Shown here: positions 1 to 8,613 of the stretch, piece after piece | Layout of the letters: each line of letters starts with the position of its first letter | Numbering within the stretch: the first letter of the stretch is position 1 | Assembly: GCF_024756275.1 (NCBI RefSeq) | Contig: NZ_JANUGQ010000006.1 | Coordinates: forward strand, 209,367 to 273,366 | Source of the DNA: Streptomyces pyxinae | Lineage (GTDB): Bacteria; Actinomycetota; Actinomycetes; Streptomycetales; Streptomycetaceae | Reading direction: 5' to 3' | DNA: 64,000 bases | Program-made: the position numbers and the translations under genes | Notes under the pieces: generated by a model | Told to the model about the DNA's origin: nothing | Seen by the model: only the letters and a program-made list of their open reading frames with translations | Database searches by the model: none

Positions 1-86
1 GGGTGGCGGGTCTCGCGGTTCTGGTCTTCTTCGCGATCCCGTCGGCGTCCGCCATTCGTCCGGCGGCCGGACCCACCGGCGACTGA
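1..86 (+). CDS. C-terminal tail of a membrane protein (partial)
   Basis: The reading frame entering at base 3 encodes about 27 residues ending at a TGA at 84-86. It begins with a hydrophobic stretch (VAGLAVLVFFAIPSA) followed by a short polar tail, as expected for the last transmembrane helix of an integral membrane protein. The rest lies outside the window, so the family cannot be named. The frame has strong third-position G/C. It could also be chance reading, as only 27 codons are visible. Confidence 0.45.
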   Translation, partial: VAGLAVLVFFAIPSASAIRPAAGPTGD

Positions 87-367
87 GCCACTGCCCACCG
101 GGACGCCCTCCGGGGCCGCCGTCCGGGCCGGATCACTCCGGGGCTTGAGCTTCGGGGGCCGGGCTCTCTTTGCAAGGAATGGGTAAAGGGCCTGGATGAA
201 CCCACCCGCCCACCCCGGCAGTTGGCGAGGGCTTGACGCGGAGCGACGCATTTGCCACGAACGGTGAAGAGGCTCTAACGTGCCCGAATGACGACAGCCC
301 CCGAGGTGCGGCAACACCTTCGAGGGCCTGGCCGTCGAGATCGTCGAACCTGAAAGAAAGCGATCCC
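87..367. other. Intergenic leader of the winged-helix gene
   Basis: This 281-bp stretch holds no convincing gene. Positions 230-310 are less G/C-rich than the surroundings and probably contain the promoter of the downstream gene. A purine-rich ribosome-binding site (GAAAGAAAG) lies just before the ATG at 368. Confidence 0.4.
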
Positions 368-1222
368 ATGGCTGAGAGCCAGCTTAGTGCCGCCGCGCAC
401 CCGCTCGCCAGTCCCGGCTACGGCAAACGGTCCGCGCCGGGCCAACGTCCCCGCTCGGCGGCGGACTTCGCGGAGCTTCCGCACCGTGAGCAGTACATCG
501 CCGGATACATCGACCGGCTGCCGGACGGCTCCGACATCGGCCACAAGACGCTGGCCTCGGTGCTGCCGCTCTACGGCCAGCAGGCGGTCAGTACGGCGCT
601 GAACAACCTGGTCAGGGCCGGGTATCTGCGCCGGGGGCGGGAGCAGACGGACACCTCGGGCGGCCCGCGGTGGGTGACCCGGACCTGGTGGTCGCGGACC
701 CCGCGCGACGACGCCTGGTGGGCGGCCTTCCAGCGCGGGGACGTCCCGGACGAGGACCGGCCGAAACGCACCACGCTCTCCCGGGCCTTCGTGCTGCTCG
801 CCGCGCTGACCCGGGAGACCCCGGCACTGACCCTGTCGTCCGCCGACTGCACCCGGCTGGCGCCGCTGGTCACCGCGTGGTTCGACCGGGGCGCCGAGGA
901 GCGCCAGGTCCGGTACGCCCTGACGACCGGGCTGCCGCCGGTGATCCACCACCCGTTCGCCCTGCTCCACCGGCGGCTGACCGACAAGATCCCGCCCGAG
1001 CGCATCCGCCCGGTCCGCCCGCCGCTCCGGGTGCTGGAATGCGCCCGCTGCGGCGACCCGGCCCGCCCCGAGGCGCTGCTCGACGGCGAATGCGGCCCCT
1101 GCCGGGGCCGGCCGGCCCCACCACCGTCCGCCCGCCTCCTCTCCCCCGCCCGCGTACGCGCCCACGCTGCCCGGGCCCGGGCAGCCGCGACCGGCCTGCC
1201 GCCGGAGCCGTGCCGTACGTGA
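368..1222 (+). CDS. Winged-helix (MarR-like) protein with C-terminal zinc ribbon
   Basis: A 284-residue protein. Residues about 40-100 read as a winged helix-turn-helix (LPDGSDIGHKTLASVLPLYG, then LNNLVRAGYLRRGRE for the wing), so DNA binding is likely. Near the C terminus CxxC...CxxC (CARCGDP and CGPCRG) suggests a small zinc ribbon. The ATG at 368 is chosen because a GAAAGAAAG ribosome-binding site sits about 8 bases upstream; the frame runs open further upstream without another good site. The last 13 bases overlap the next gene, so the two are probably co-translated. This type is known as a conserved Streptomyces MarR-like protein beside groEL2; its target is unknown. Confidence 0.8.
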   Translation: MAESQLSAAAHPLASPGYGKRSAPGQRPRSAADFAELPHREQYIAGYIDRLPDGSDIGHKTLASVLPLYGQQAVSTALNNLVRAGYLRRGREQTDTSGGPRWVTRTWWSRTPRDDAWWAAFQRGDVPDEDRPKRTTLSRAFVLLAALTRETPALTLSSADCTRLAPLVTAWFDRGAEERQVRYALTTGLPPVIHHPFALLHRRLTDKIPPERIRPVRPPLRVLECARCGDPARPEALLDGECGPCRGRPAPPPSARLLSPARVRAHAARARAAATGLPPEPCRT

Positions 1223-1764
1223 TCACCGAGCACTTCGAGGAGCTGGCGCACGGCGCCCCCGAAACGGTGGAACTGGAGCTCATCGAGGGCCGGTTGCGGG
1301 AGAAACCGCCCCGGGACGGCGACCACGGCGCGATTCTGCAGTGGCTGCTGCGACGGTGCCGGGAACAGCGGCCCGCACTCGGCCTGTTCCTGCTGCCAGG
1401 CCTGCGCGTCGGCACCGACCCGCCCTCCCGGCTCCGCCCGGACGGCTTTCTGGCGCCGCTCGGGCACTTCGCCGGCCGGCGTGAATGGCACCCGGCGGAC
1501 GGCGGCCTCATGGCGGTGGAGGTCAGCTCGTTCCGCCCCGGCGACCCCCGCGACCGGCGGGCCAAGCGCCGCGCTTACGCCCGTGCGGGGGTGCCCGTCC
1601 AGGTGTTCGTCGACCGGCGAGGACGCCGGGTGGTCGTGCACAGCGACCCGGCGAGCGGCGACTACCGGCGGCGTACCAGCCACGCGTACGGCGCGAGTCT
1701 GCGGCTGCCGGACCCCGTGGGGGTCACGCTCGACACGGAAAGGCTGAAGAACTACGCCCGTTGA
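1210..1764 (+). CDS. Uma2-family (DUF820) PD-(D/E)XK endonuclease-like protein
   Basis: A 184-residue protein starting at a GTG that overlaps the end of the winged-helix gene by 13 bases. The pattern fits Uma2/DUF820 restriction-endonuclease-like proteins: an ELIEGRL strand, RPDGF as the metal-binding Asp, AVEVSS as the E-x-x element, and DRRAKRRAYARAGVPVQVFVD-like helix-strand (quoted in part). Such proteins are numerous in streptomycetes and most have no known substrate. The overlap with a DNA-binding protein suggests a joint regulator/nuclease unit, which is inference. It ends convergently with groEL, with a strong hairpin between them. Confidence 0.8.
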   Translation: MPYVITEHFEELAHGAPETVELELIEGRLREKPPRDGDHGAILQWLLRRCREQRPALGLFLLPGLRVGTDPPSRLRPDGFLAPLGHFAGRREWHPADGGLMAVEVSSFRPGDPRDRRAKRRAYARAGVPVQVFVDRRGRRVVVHSDPASGDYRRRTSHAYGASLRLPDPVGVTLDTERLKNYAR

Positions 1765-1823
1765 CGCCCTCCCAGGGGGCCGGGCGGCAACAAGGGGGCA
1801 AGGAACCCCGGGCCGGGGAACGC

Positions 1824-1861
1824 CCGAGGGCGGCACCCCTGGAGTGGGGTGCCGCCCTCGG
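1824..1861. terminator. Bidirectional terminator between Uma2 gene and groEL
   Basis: A perfect 16-bp stem (CCGAGGGCGGCACCCC with its complement) encloses a 6-base loop (TGGAGT). It lies between two convergent genes, so it can end both transcripts. No T-run follows, which is usual for high-G/C actinobacteria. Confidence 0.85.
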
Positions 1862-1960
1862 TGTACGGGTCGCGCGGCCGGGAGGGCACGCGATCCGGAG
1901 GACTCGCCGGTCCGGGAGTTCCGGAGGCCCGGAGACCGGACCGGCAGTGATCCCGGAGGA

Positions 1961-3733
<1,773 letters not shown>

Positions 3734-3742
3734 CGCCAATGA

Positions 3743-3769
3743 TTAGCACTCGACCCCTGCGAGTGCAAG
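3743..3769 (-). promoter_or_regulatory. CIRCE element B (HrcA operator)
   Basis: TTAGCACTC-N9-GAGTGCAAG at 3743-3769. The left arm is a perfect consensus match and the right arm has two mismatches. It begins 9 bases after element A, so the four half-sites are evenly spaced with 9-base gaps. Confidence 0.9.
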
Positions 3770-4080
3770 CGAATCCCGCGCGCCCGCCCGGCTTCCGGAC
3801 AGTGGAACCCCGCCCTCCGGACACCCGTCCGGAGGGCGGGGCGAAGAGGAGGGACGCATACGCGCCGGAGCCCGAGCGGGGCCGGGCCGAACACGCGCCC
3901 GGGGCCGGGCCGGGCACGCGCCGGCGGCGGGACGTGGGCCGGGGCATACCGGGCACGCTCGCGCCGGGGGCGGGAAGCGGGCGGGGGCGCACCACCGACA
4001 GGACCGGACTGGACCGAGGCGGGGCGGACCGGGGCGAGGCGGGGTGTACCGGACCGGACCGGGGCGGACCGGGGCGGAGA

Positions 4081-4138
4081 CGCGCCGAGGGGCCCGTGCC
4101 CCTCCTCGGACACGAACCCCTCGGCGCGCTGCTGAGTC
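4081..4138 (-). terminator. Hairpin downstream of cspA
   Basis: A 12-bp stem (4081-4092 with 4127-4138, CGCGCCGAGGGG) follows the cspA stop codon by about 20 bases. The loop is long (34 bases) and may itself pair. Confidence 0.7.
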
Positions 4139-4158
4139 AATGGTCGATCGCGCGGCAC

Positions 4159-4365
4159 TCAGCCAACGGCGAGCTTGACCATGTCCGCCTGCGGACCCTT
4201 CTGGCCCTGCGAGATCTCGAACTCGACTCGCTGACCTTCTTCAAGGGTGCGGTAGCCGTCCATCTGGATCGCGCTGTAGTGGACGAATACATCCGCACCA
4301 CCGTCGACCGCGATGAAGCCGTACCCCTTCTCCGCGTTGAACCACTTGACGGTGCCCTGAGCCAT
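4159..4365 (-). CDS. cspA: Cold-shock protein (CspA/ScoF family)
   Basis: A 68-residue single cold-shock domain. It has RNP1 (KGYGFI) and RNP2 (VFVHYSAI) nucleic-acid-binding motifs and the usual start [10 protein letters not shown] and end DMVKL(AVG). The family binds single-stranded RNA/DNA and acts as an RNA chaperone. The ATG at 4365 is chosen by homology, since the ten residues upstream in frame are not family-like. It lies directly upstream of groEL2 on the same strand, but separate terminator and CIRCE elements imply independent transcription. The region upstream (4366-4700) is relatively A/T-rich and likely holds a long leader. Confidence 0.96.
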   Translation of the reverse strand: MAQGTVKWFNAEKGYGFIAVDGGADVFVHYSAIQMDGYRTLEEGQRVEFEISQGQKGPQADMVKLAVG

Positions 4366-4740
4366 GCCTAACTCCCCTATTACTGGCCCTTGCACAGGAC
4401 CGCACTTCGCGGACCCGGGTCAGACCTCACCCCCGAACAGGCCCCCCGGCGCCGGGGCCGAGAGGTGGGGGGTGTGCGCCGGAACGCGTCGACCGCCGCT
4501 GAATGTATCTGCCCAACTGCCGTCTGCAACAGGTCAGTCGGACGAGAAATCCGGGCAGGCGGGAACGGACCTACTCCGCGCTTCGGCGGAATCCCGGGCA
4601 ACTCGGGCCGGGAAAAGCGGGCAAACTCCGCATGTCGCGGGGCCACTTTGACTTCATCTTGTCGGGCCGGGGCGCCTTTTCATATGCGCGTGACATGAGC
4701 GGCGGCGCGGGCTTCCCCAACTCTACCGCGCTCAACCATG
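4366..4740. other. cspA promoter/leader region
   Basis: No protein gene is convincing here. The stretch is markedly less G/C-rich than the window average around 4500-4700 (for example GAATGTATCTGCC and CTTTTCATATGCG), consistent with a promoter and a long cold-shock mRNA leader. No specific element was identified. Confidence 0.4.
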
Positions 4741-4785
4741 CGGAACGGCCCCCTTCGCTCAGGACACCCGAAGGGGGCGATTCCG
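4741..4785 (-). terminator. metO: Terminator downstream of metO
   Basis: Stem GCCCCCTTCG (4748-4757) pairs with CGAAGGGGGC (4769-4778) across an 11-base loop. An outer CGGAA/TTCCG pair closes it after a 2-base internal loop. It lies about 110 bases past the metO stop. Confidence 0.8.
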
Positions 4786-4862
4786 TGGCCGGAAACGGCG
4801 GTCGCGGGCTCCCCGCCGCCCGCCGGCCGCCGTCTCCGGTCGTACAACTGGCCGTACAACCG

Positions 4863-4884
4863 GTCGTACGGCCGGCCGTACGAC
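4863..4884. repeat. Perfect 22-bp palindrome
   Basis: GTCGTACGGCCGGCCGTACGAC is a perfect palindrome 12 bases beyond the metO stop. It sits in a run of CGTAC motifs (4838-4895). It has no loop, so a protein-binding or cruciform role is as plausible as termination. Confidence 0.8.
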
Positions 4885-4896
4885 GCGCCGTACGGC

Positions 4897-5175
4897 TCAG
4901 CAGCCGCCGGCGACGGCGGGGATGATCGAGACACCGGCGCCGTCCGGCGTCGCGGTGGCCAGACCGTTCTCGAAGCGCACGTCGTCGTCGTTGACATAGA
5001 CGTTGACGAAGCGGCGCAGCTTGCCCTGGTCGTCCAGGACGCGGGCGGCGATGCCGGGGTGGTCGCGCTCCAGCGACTCGATGACCTCGGAGAGGGTCGC
5101 GCCCTCGGCGGTGACCTCGGCCTGGCCGCCGGTGTAGGTGCGCAGGATGGTGGGGATGCGGACGCTGACGCTCAT
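4897..5175 (-). CDS. metO: MoaD/ThiS-like sulfur carrier protein MetO
   Basis: A 92-residue ubiquitin-fold sulfur carrier (MSVSVRIPTILRTYTGG at the N terminus, RRFVNVYVNDDDVRF in the core, SIIPAVAGG near the end). The Gly-Gly end is the site of adenylation and thiocarboxylation in this family. Here one Cys follows the Gly-Gly before the stop, so clipping would be needed to expose it. It lies downstream of the threonine-synthase-like metM on the same strand, the order published for Streptomyces metM-metO, where thiocarboxylated MetO donates sulfur for homocysteine. A CysO role in cysteine synthesis is the alternative. No activating E1 enzyme (MoeZ/ThiF type) or JAMM protease is encoded in the window. 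Confidence 0.85.
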   Translation of the reverse strand: MSVSVRIPTILRTYTGGQAEVTAEGATLSEVIESLERDHPGIAARVLDDQGKLRRFVNVYVNDDDVRFENGLATATPDGAGVSIIPAVAGGC

Positions 5176-5580
5176 GGGGTCCTGCTTTCTCGCCCTCGTG
5201 CCCTCGGATACGGGCTCGTCCGGGCGTGATCGATCGGGCTCGGTGGGATGTGCGGGGGGACAGGGCGGCGGGGGGACAGGGCGGGGTTCGGCGGCTCGGG
5301 CGATGGCCGGAAAGGTACGGGCATCCGGCGCCGCGCCGGGCACCGGCACGGCGGCTCCGGAGCCGCGGTACCCCCCTGGCCGTACACGCTCCGGCCCGCT
5401 CCCGCGGCGGCGGTACGCCCCCGGCGCCGTACGGCCGCCGCGCCCGGCCGCGCGACGGCGTGCGCGGGCGCGGGCACGTGGACACACGACGGCGGACACG
5501 GGCGCGGACGCGGGCACGAGAGCGCCGGGAGCGCCCGGGCGCCCGGGAACGCCCGGGCCGTCAGGCGCCCGGGCGGCCGG
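5176..5580. other. Spacer between metM and metO
   Basis: This 405-bp gap is long for an operon. It is highly G/C-rich and of low complexity (repeated CGGGC/CGGCG words), with no supported gene. Whether metM and metO share one transcript cannot be decided from sequence. Confidence 0.4.
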
Positions 5581-6897
5581 TCAGTGTGCCAGGCCGGCCG
5601 CGCGGAAGGCGTCCAGGCTGGGACGGATGGTGGCGGTGGGGCCGGTGGTGGGAGCCACGGCGTCCAGGGTCTTCAGCCCGTCGCCGGTGTTGAGGACCAC
5701 GGTGGTGAGCGTGGGGTCCAGCAGACCGGCCTCGATCAGCTTCCGGGTCACGCCCACGGTCACCCCGCCCGCCGTCTCGGCGAAGATCCCCTCGGTGCGG
5801 GCGAGCAGCTTGATCGCCGCCACCACCTGCTCGTCGTTCACGTCCTCCACCGCGCCGCCGGTGCGGCGGGCGATGTCCAGGACATAGGGGCCGTCGGCCG
5901 GGTTGCCGATGGCGAGCGACTTGGCGATGGTGTCGGGCTTCTGCGGGCGGACCACGTCGTGACCGGCCTTGAAGGCGGCGGAGACCGGGGAGCAGCCCTC
6001 GGCCTGGGCGCCGAAGATCTTGTACGGCTTCTCCTCGACCAGGCCCAGTTCGATCAGCTCGCGCAGCCCCTTGTCGATCTTGGTCAGCTGGGAGCCGGAG
6101 GCGATCGGGATCACCAGCTGGTCCGGCAGCCGCCAGCCGAGCTGCTCGCAGATCTCGTACGCCAGCGTCTTGGAACCCTCGGCGTAGTACGGGCGGAGGT
6201 TGACGTTGACGAAGCCCCAGCCCTCGCCCGCCGGGTCCCCGATGAGCTCGGAGCAGAAGCGGTTGACGTCGTCGTAGGTGCCCTCGATGCCGACCAGTTC
6301 ACCGCCGTAGACCGCGGCCATCACGACCTTGCCCTGCTCCAGGTCGTGCGGGATGAAGACGCAGGAGCGGAAGCCCGCGCGGGCGGCGGCGGCGCCCACC
6401 GCGCCCGCCAGGTTGCCGGTGGAGGAGCAGGAGAGGGTGGTGAAGCCGAAGGCGCGCGCGGCCTCCAGCGCCTGGGCGACGACCCGGTCCTTGAATGAGT
6501 GGGTCGGATTCCCGGAGTCGTCCTTGATGTGCAGCTTTCCGGGTTCGACACCCAGTTCGCGGGCGAGGTTGTCGGCCCGTACGAGCTTGGTCCAGCCCGG
6601 GTTCAGATTGGGCCGCTCGGCCACGTCGGCGGGGACCGGCAGCAGCGGGGCGTACCGCCAGATGCTGGTGGGGCCGGCCTCGATACGGGCGCGCAGCGCC
6701 TCGGGGTCACCGGCCGGCAGGTCGTACGCGACCTCCAGCGGGCCGAAGCACAGCTCACAGGCGAAAATGGGACCGAGCGCGAAGCGTTCGCCGCACTCGC
6801 GGCAGGACAGCGCGGCGGCGGGTCCGAGATCGACGGCCGGGCCGTGGCCCTCTCCGGTACCGGGCGTCCGGGGGGTGTCAACGGTCTGAACAGCCAT
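5581..6897 (-). CDS. metM: Threonine-synthase-like homocysteine synthase MetM
   Basis: A 438-residue fold-type II PLP enzyme. The PLP lysine is in HSFKDRV (Lys about 136), with a glycine-rich phosphate loop SSTGNLAGAVGAAAARAG. An N-terminal CxxC...CxxC (Cys about 32, 35, 47, 50) can bind zinc. By homology it would be called threonine synthase (thrC). Three points favour MetM, which uses O-phosphohomoserine plus thiocarboxylated MetO to make homocysteine: the adjacent carrier gene, the published Streptomyces metM-metO pair, and an S-box SAM riboswitch in the leader, which is logical for methionine but not threonine synthesis. The ATG at 6897 is chosen because upstream codons run into the riboswitch. 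Confidence 0.82.
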   Translation of the reverse strand: MAVQTVDTPRTPGTGEGHGPAVDLGPAAALSCRECGERFALGPIFACELCFGPLEVAYDLPAGDPEALRARIEAGPTSIWRYAPLLPVPADVAERPNLNPGWTKLVRADNLARELGVEPGKLHIKDDSGNPTHSFKDRVVAQALEAARAFGFTTLSCSSTGNLAGAVGAAAARAGFRSCVFIPHDLEQGKVVMAAVYGGELVGIEGTYDDVNRFCSELIGDPAGEGWGFVNVNLRPYYAEGSKTLAYEICEQLGWRLPDQLVIPIASGSQLTKIDKGLRELIELGLVEEKPYKIFGAQAEGCSPVSAAFKAGHDVVRPQKPDTIAKSLAIGNPADGPYVLDIARRTGGAVEDVNDEQVVAAIKLLARTEGIFAETAGGVTVGVTRKLIEAGLLDPTLTTVVLNTGDGLKTLDAVAPTTGPTATIRPSLDAFRAAGLAH

Positions 6898-6916
6898 GGA
6901 GGCGAGGCCCTTTCTC

Positions 6917-7069
6917 CTCATCTTCCTCATGGCGCATCTCGCCATGAGACGGAATTGGCACCTTCCCTAGCCGGGGCCTCGCGGTGCGATCGTCAGGCGA
7001 TCTCACGAGTGCCGGCTGGAGGGTTGCCGGGGCTTCAACGGGCCGTGTCCCTCTGCCCCTCTGGATGAG
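6917..7069 (-). promoter_or_regulatory. SAM riboswitch (S-box, SAM-I/SAM-IV clan)
   Basis: Read on the minus strand from 7069. P1 5' strand CTCATCC is followed by AGAGGGGCAGAGGGAC, GGCCCGTTGAAGCCCCGGC plus AACC, then GCACTCGTGAGATC and GGTGCCAATTCC. A hairpin CTCATGGCG-AGATG-CGCCATGAG follows, and P1 closes with GATGAG at 6917-6922. These are the conserved core segments of the S-box. The closing P1 strand abuts GAGGAGAAAGGG, the only purine-rich ribosome-binding region before metM, so SAM binding probably blocks translation. No poly-U terminator is seen. Confidence 0.93.
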
Positions 7070-7237
7070 CGGTATGCGGTTGTGGTTCTTCGGTTGTCTG
7101 TCTTCGGTGGTGCGCGGGTGCCTCTTCGGCGATGCGCGTGCGACCCCCGCCATGCGGTGGCCGGCCACGTTGTTCAAGACTGTAACCGAACCCCTGGACG
7201 ACCGGACCGGTCGTCCGCACCGCGAGATGGAGATCAC

Positions 7238-8248
7238 GTGCTGGATGAGGTGGAGCGCTGGCTGGCCCGGCGGTCCTGGACGGTGCGGGACCGCCCGCCG
7301 GAGCGGCTGCTGGCCGCCAAGCGGGACACCACGGTCAGTGTGGTGCTCCCCGCGCTGAACGAGGAGGCGACGGTCGGGGAGATCGTCGCCGTGATCCGGC
7401 GCGAGCTGATGTCCGACGCGGTGCCGCTGGTGGACGAGCTGGTGGTGGTCGACTCCGGGTCCACCGACCGTACGGCCGAGGTGGCGGCGGCGGCCGGGGC
7501 GCGGGTGGTGGCGCGGGACGCGATCCTGCCCCGGATACCGGCGGTGCCGGGCAAGGGCGAGGTGCTGTGGCGCTCGCTCCTGGCGACCAGCGGGGACGTG
7601 GTCTGCTTCGTCGACGCGGATCTGCGGGAGTTCTCGGCCGACTTCGTGACCGGGATCGTGGGGCCGCTGCTGACCGACCCCTCGGTGGAGTTCGTCAAGG
7701 CGATGTACGACCGGCCCTACCGAGGCGGCTCCGGGGCCGGGGCCGAGATCGGCGCCGGGGCCGGTCCCGGGCCCGCCGCCGGGGCCGGCTCCGGCGGCGG
7801 GCAGGGCGGGCGGGTGACCGAGCTGGTGGCGCGGCCGCTGCTGAATCTGCACTGGCCCCTGCTGGCCGGCTTCGTACAGCCGCTGGGCGGCGAGTACGCG
7901 GCGCGCCGCACGCTCCTGGAACGGCTGCCGTTCCCGGTGGGGTACGGGGTGGAGCTGGCGCTGCTGGTGGACGCGCTGCACACGGTGGGGCTGGACGCGC
8001 TGGCCCAGGTGGACGTGGGCGTCCGGCTGCACCGGCACCAGGATGAACGGGCGCTCGGCCGGATGGCGGCGGCGATCTACCGGACGGCCCAGGTGCGGCT
8101 GTCGCGCGGGCATCTGGTGCGGCCGAGGCTGACCCAGTTCGAGCGCGGCGCCGAGGGCTTCGTCCCGTCCACCGGCCCGGTGGACACCGAGGAACGGCCG
8201 CCGATGGCCGAGATCGCGGAGTACGCCCGCCGCCGCCGGGTGGCCTGA
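7238..8248 (+). CDS. gpgS: Glucosyl-3-phosphoglycerate synthase (GT81)
   Basis: A 336-residue GT-A glycosyltransferase. SVVLPALNEEATVGEIV and DSGSTDRTAEVA are the nucleotide-sugar site, and FVDADLREF carries the metal-binding DxD. The family joins glucose from a nucleotide sugar to 3-phosphoglycerate, the first step of glucosylglycerate and, in mycobacteria, of methylglucose lipopolysaccharide synthesis. GTG 7238 is chosen for its GGAG site; the frame upstream runs into the metM leader on the other strand. An Ala/Gly-rich insert of about 25 residues (7735-7815) interrupts the family sequence and looks like a surface loop expanded by G/C repeats. The next genes make trehalose, so a compatible-solute role is likely. 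Confidence 0.88.
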   Translation: MLDEVERWLARRSWTVRDRPPERLLAAKRDTTVSVVLPALNEEATVGEIVAVIRRELMSDAVPLVDELVVVDSGSTDRTAEVAAAAGARVVARDAILPRIPAVPGKGEVLWRSLLATSGDVVCFVDADLREFSADFVTGIVGPLLTDPSVEFVKAMYDRPYRGGSGAGAEIGAGAGPGPAAGAGSGGGQGGRVTELVARPLLNLHWPLLAGFVQPLGGEYAARRTLLERLPFPVGYGVELALLVDALHTVGLDALAQVDVGVRLHRHQDERALGRMAAAIYRTAQVRLSRGHLVRPRLTQFERGAEGFVPSTGPVDTEERPPMAEIAEYARRRRVA

Positions 8249-8613
8249 GCGACGACCGGGACCCGGGCGGCCGGACGGTCGGACCGGACGGCGGGGCCGG
8301 GGGGACCGGGGCCGAGGGGGGCCGGGCCCGAGGGGGCCGGGGCCGGGCGGCAGGGCCGGGGCCGGACCGGACGGCGGGGCCGGGAGGCCGGGCCTGGGGG
8401 TGGCGGACCGGGCGGCAGGGCCGGGCGACGGGGCCGGGGGCCGACCGGGGAGCCGGGCCCGAGGGGGGCGGGACCGGGGCGGCGGGGCCCGGGGGGCGGG
8501 ACCGGGAGGCCGGGGCCGGGGGTGGCGGGGTGCTGACCAGCGGGTCGGCGGGTACGCGTCTGGCCGGATCGCCGTACGTTTGAGTGGTTCCCCGGCGGGC
8601 TAGGTTCGTTGCC
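8249..8613. other. G-rich spacer before otsA
   Basis: A 365-bp spacer dominated by irregular repeats of GGGGCCGGG and GGCCGGACGG on the plus strand. No gene is supported. The G-runs could form quadruplexes in the transcript. The last 60 bases are less biased (CGCCGTACGTTTGAGTGG) and probably include the otsA promoter. Confidence 0.5.

Noticed and set aside
5581..6897. Plain threonine synthase call
   Set aside because: Not excluded, but the SAM riboswitch and adjacent sulfur carrier favour homocysteine synthesis.
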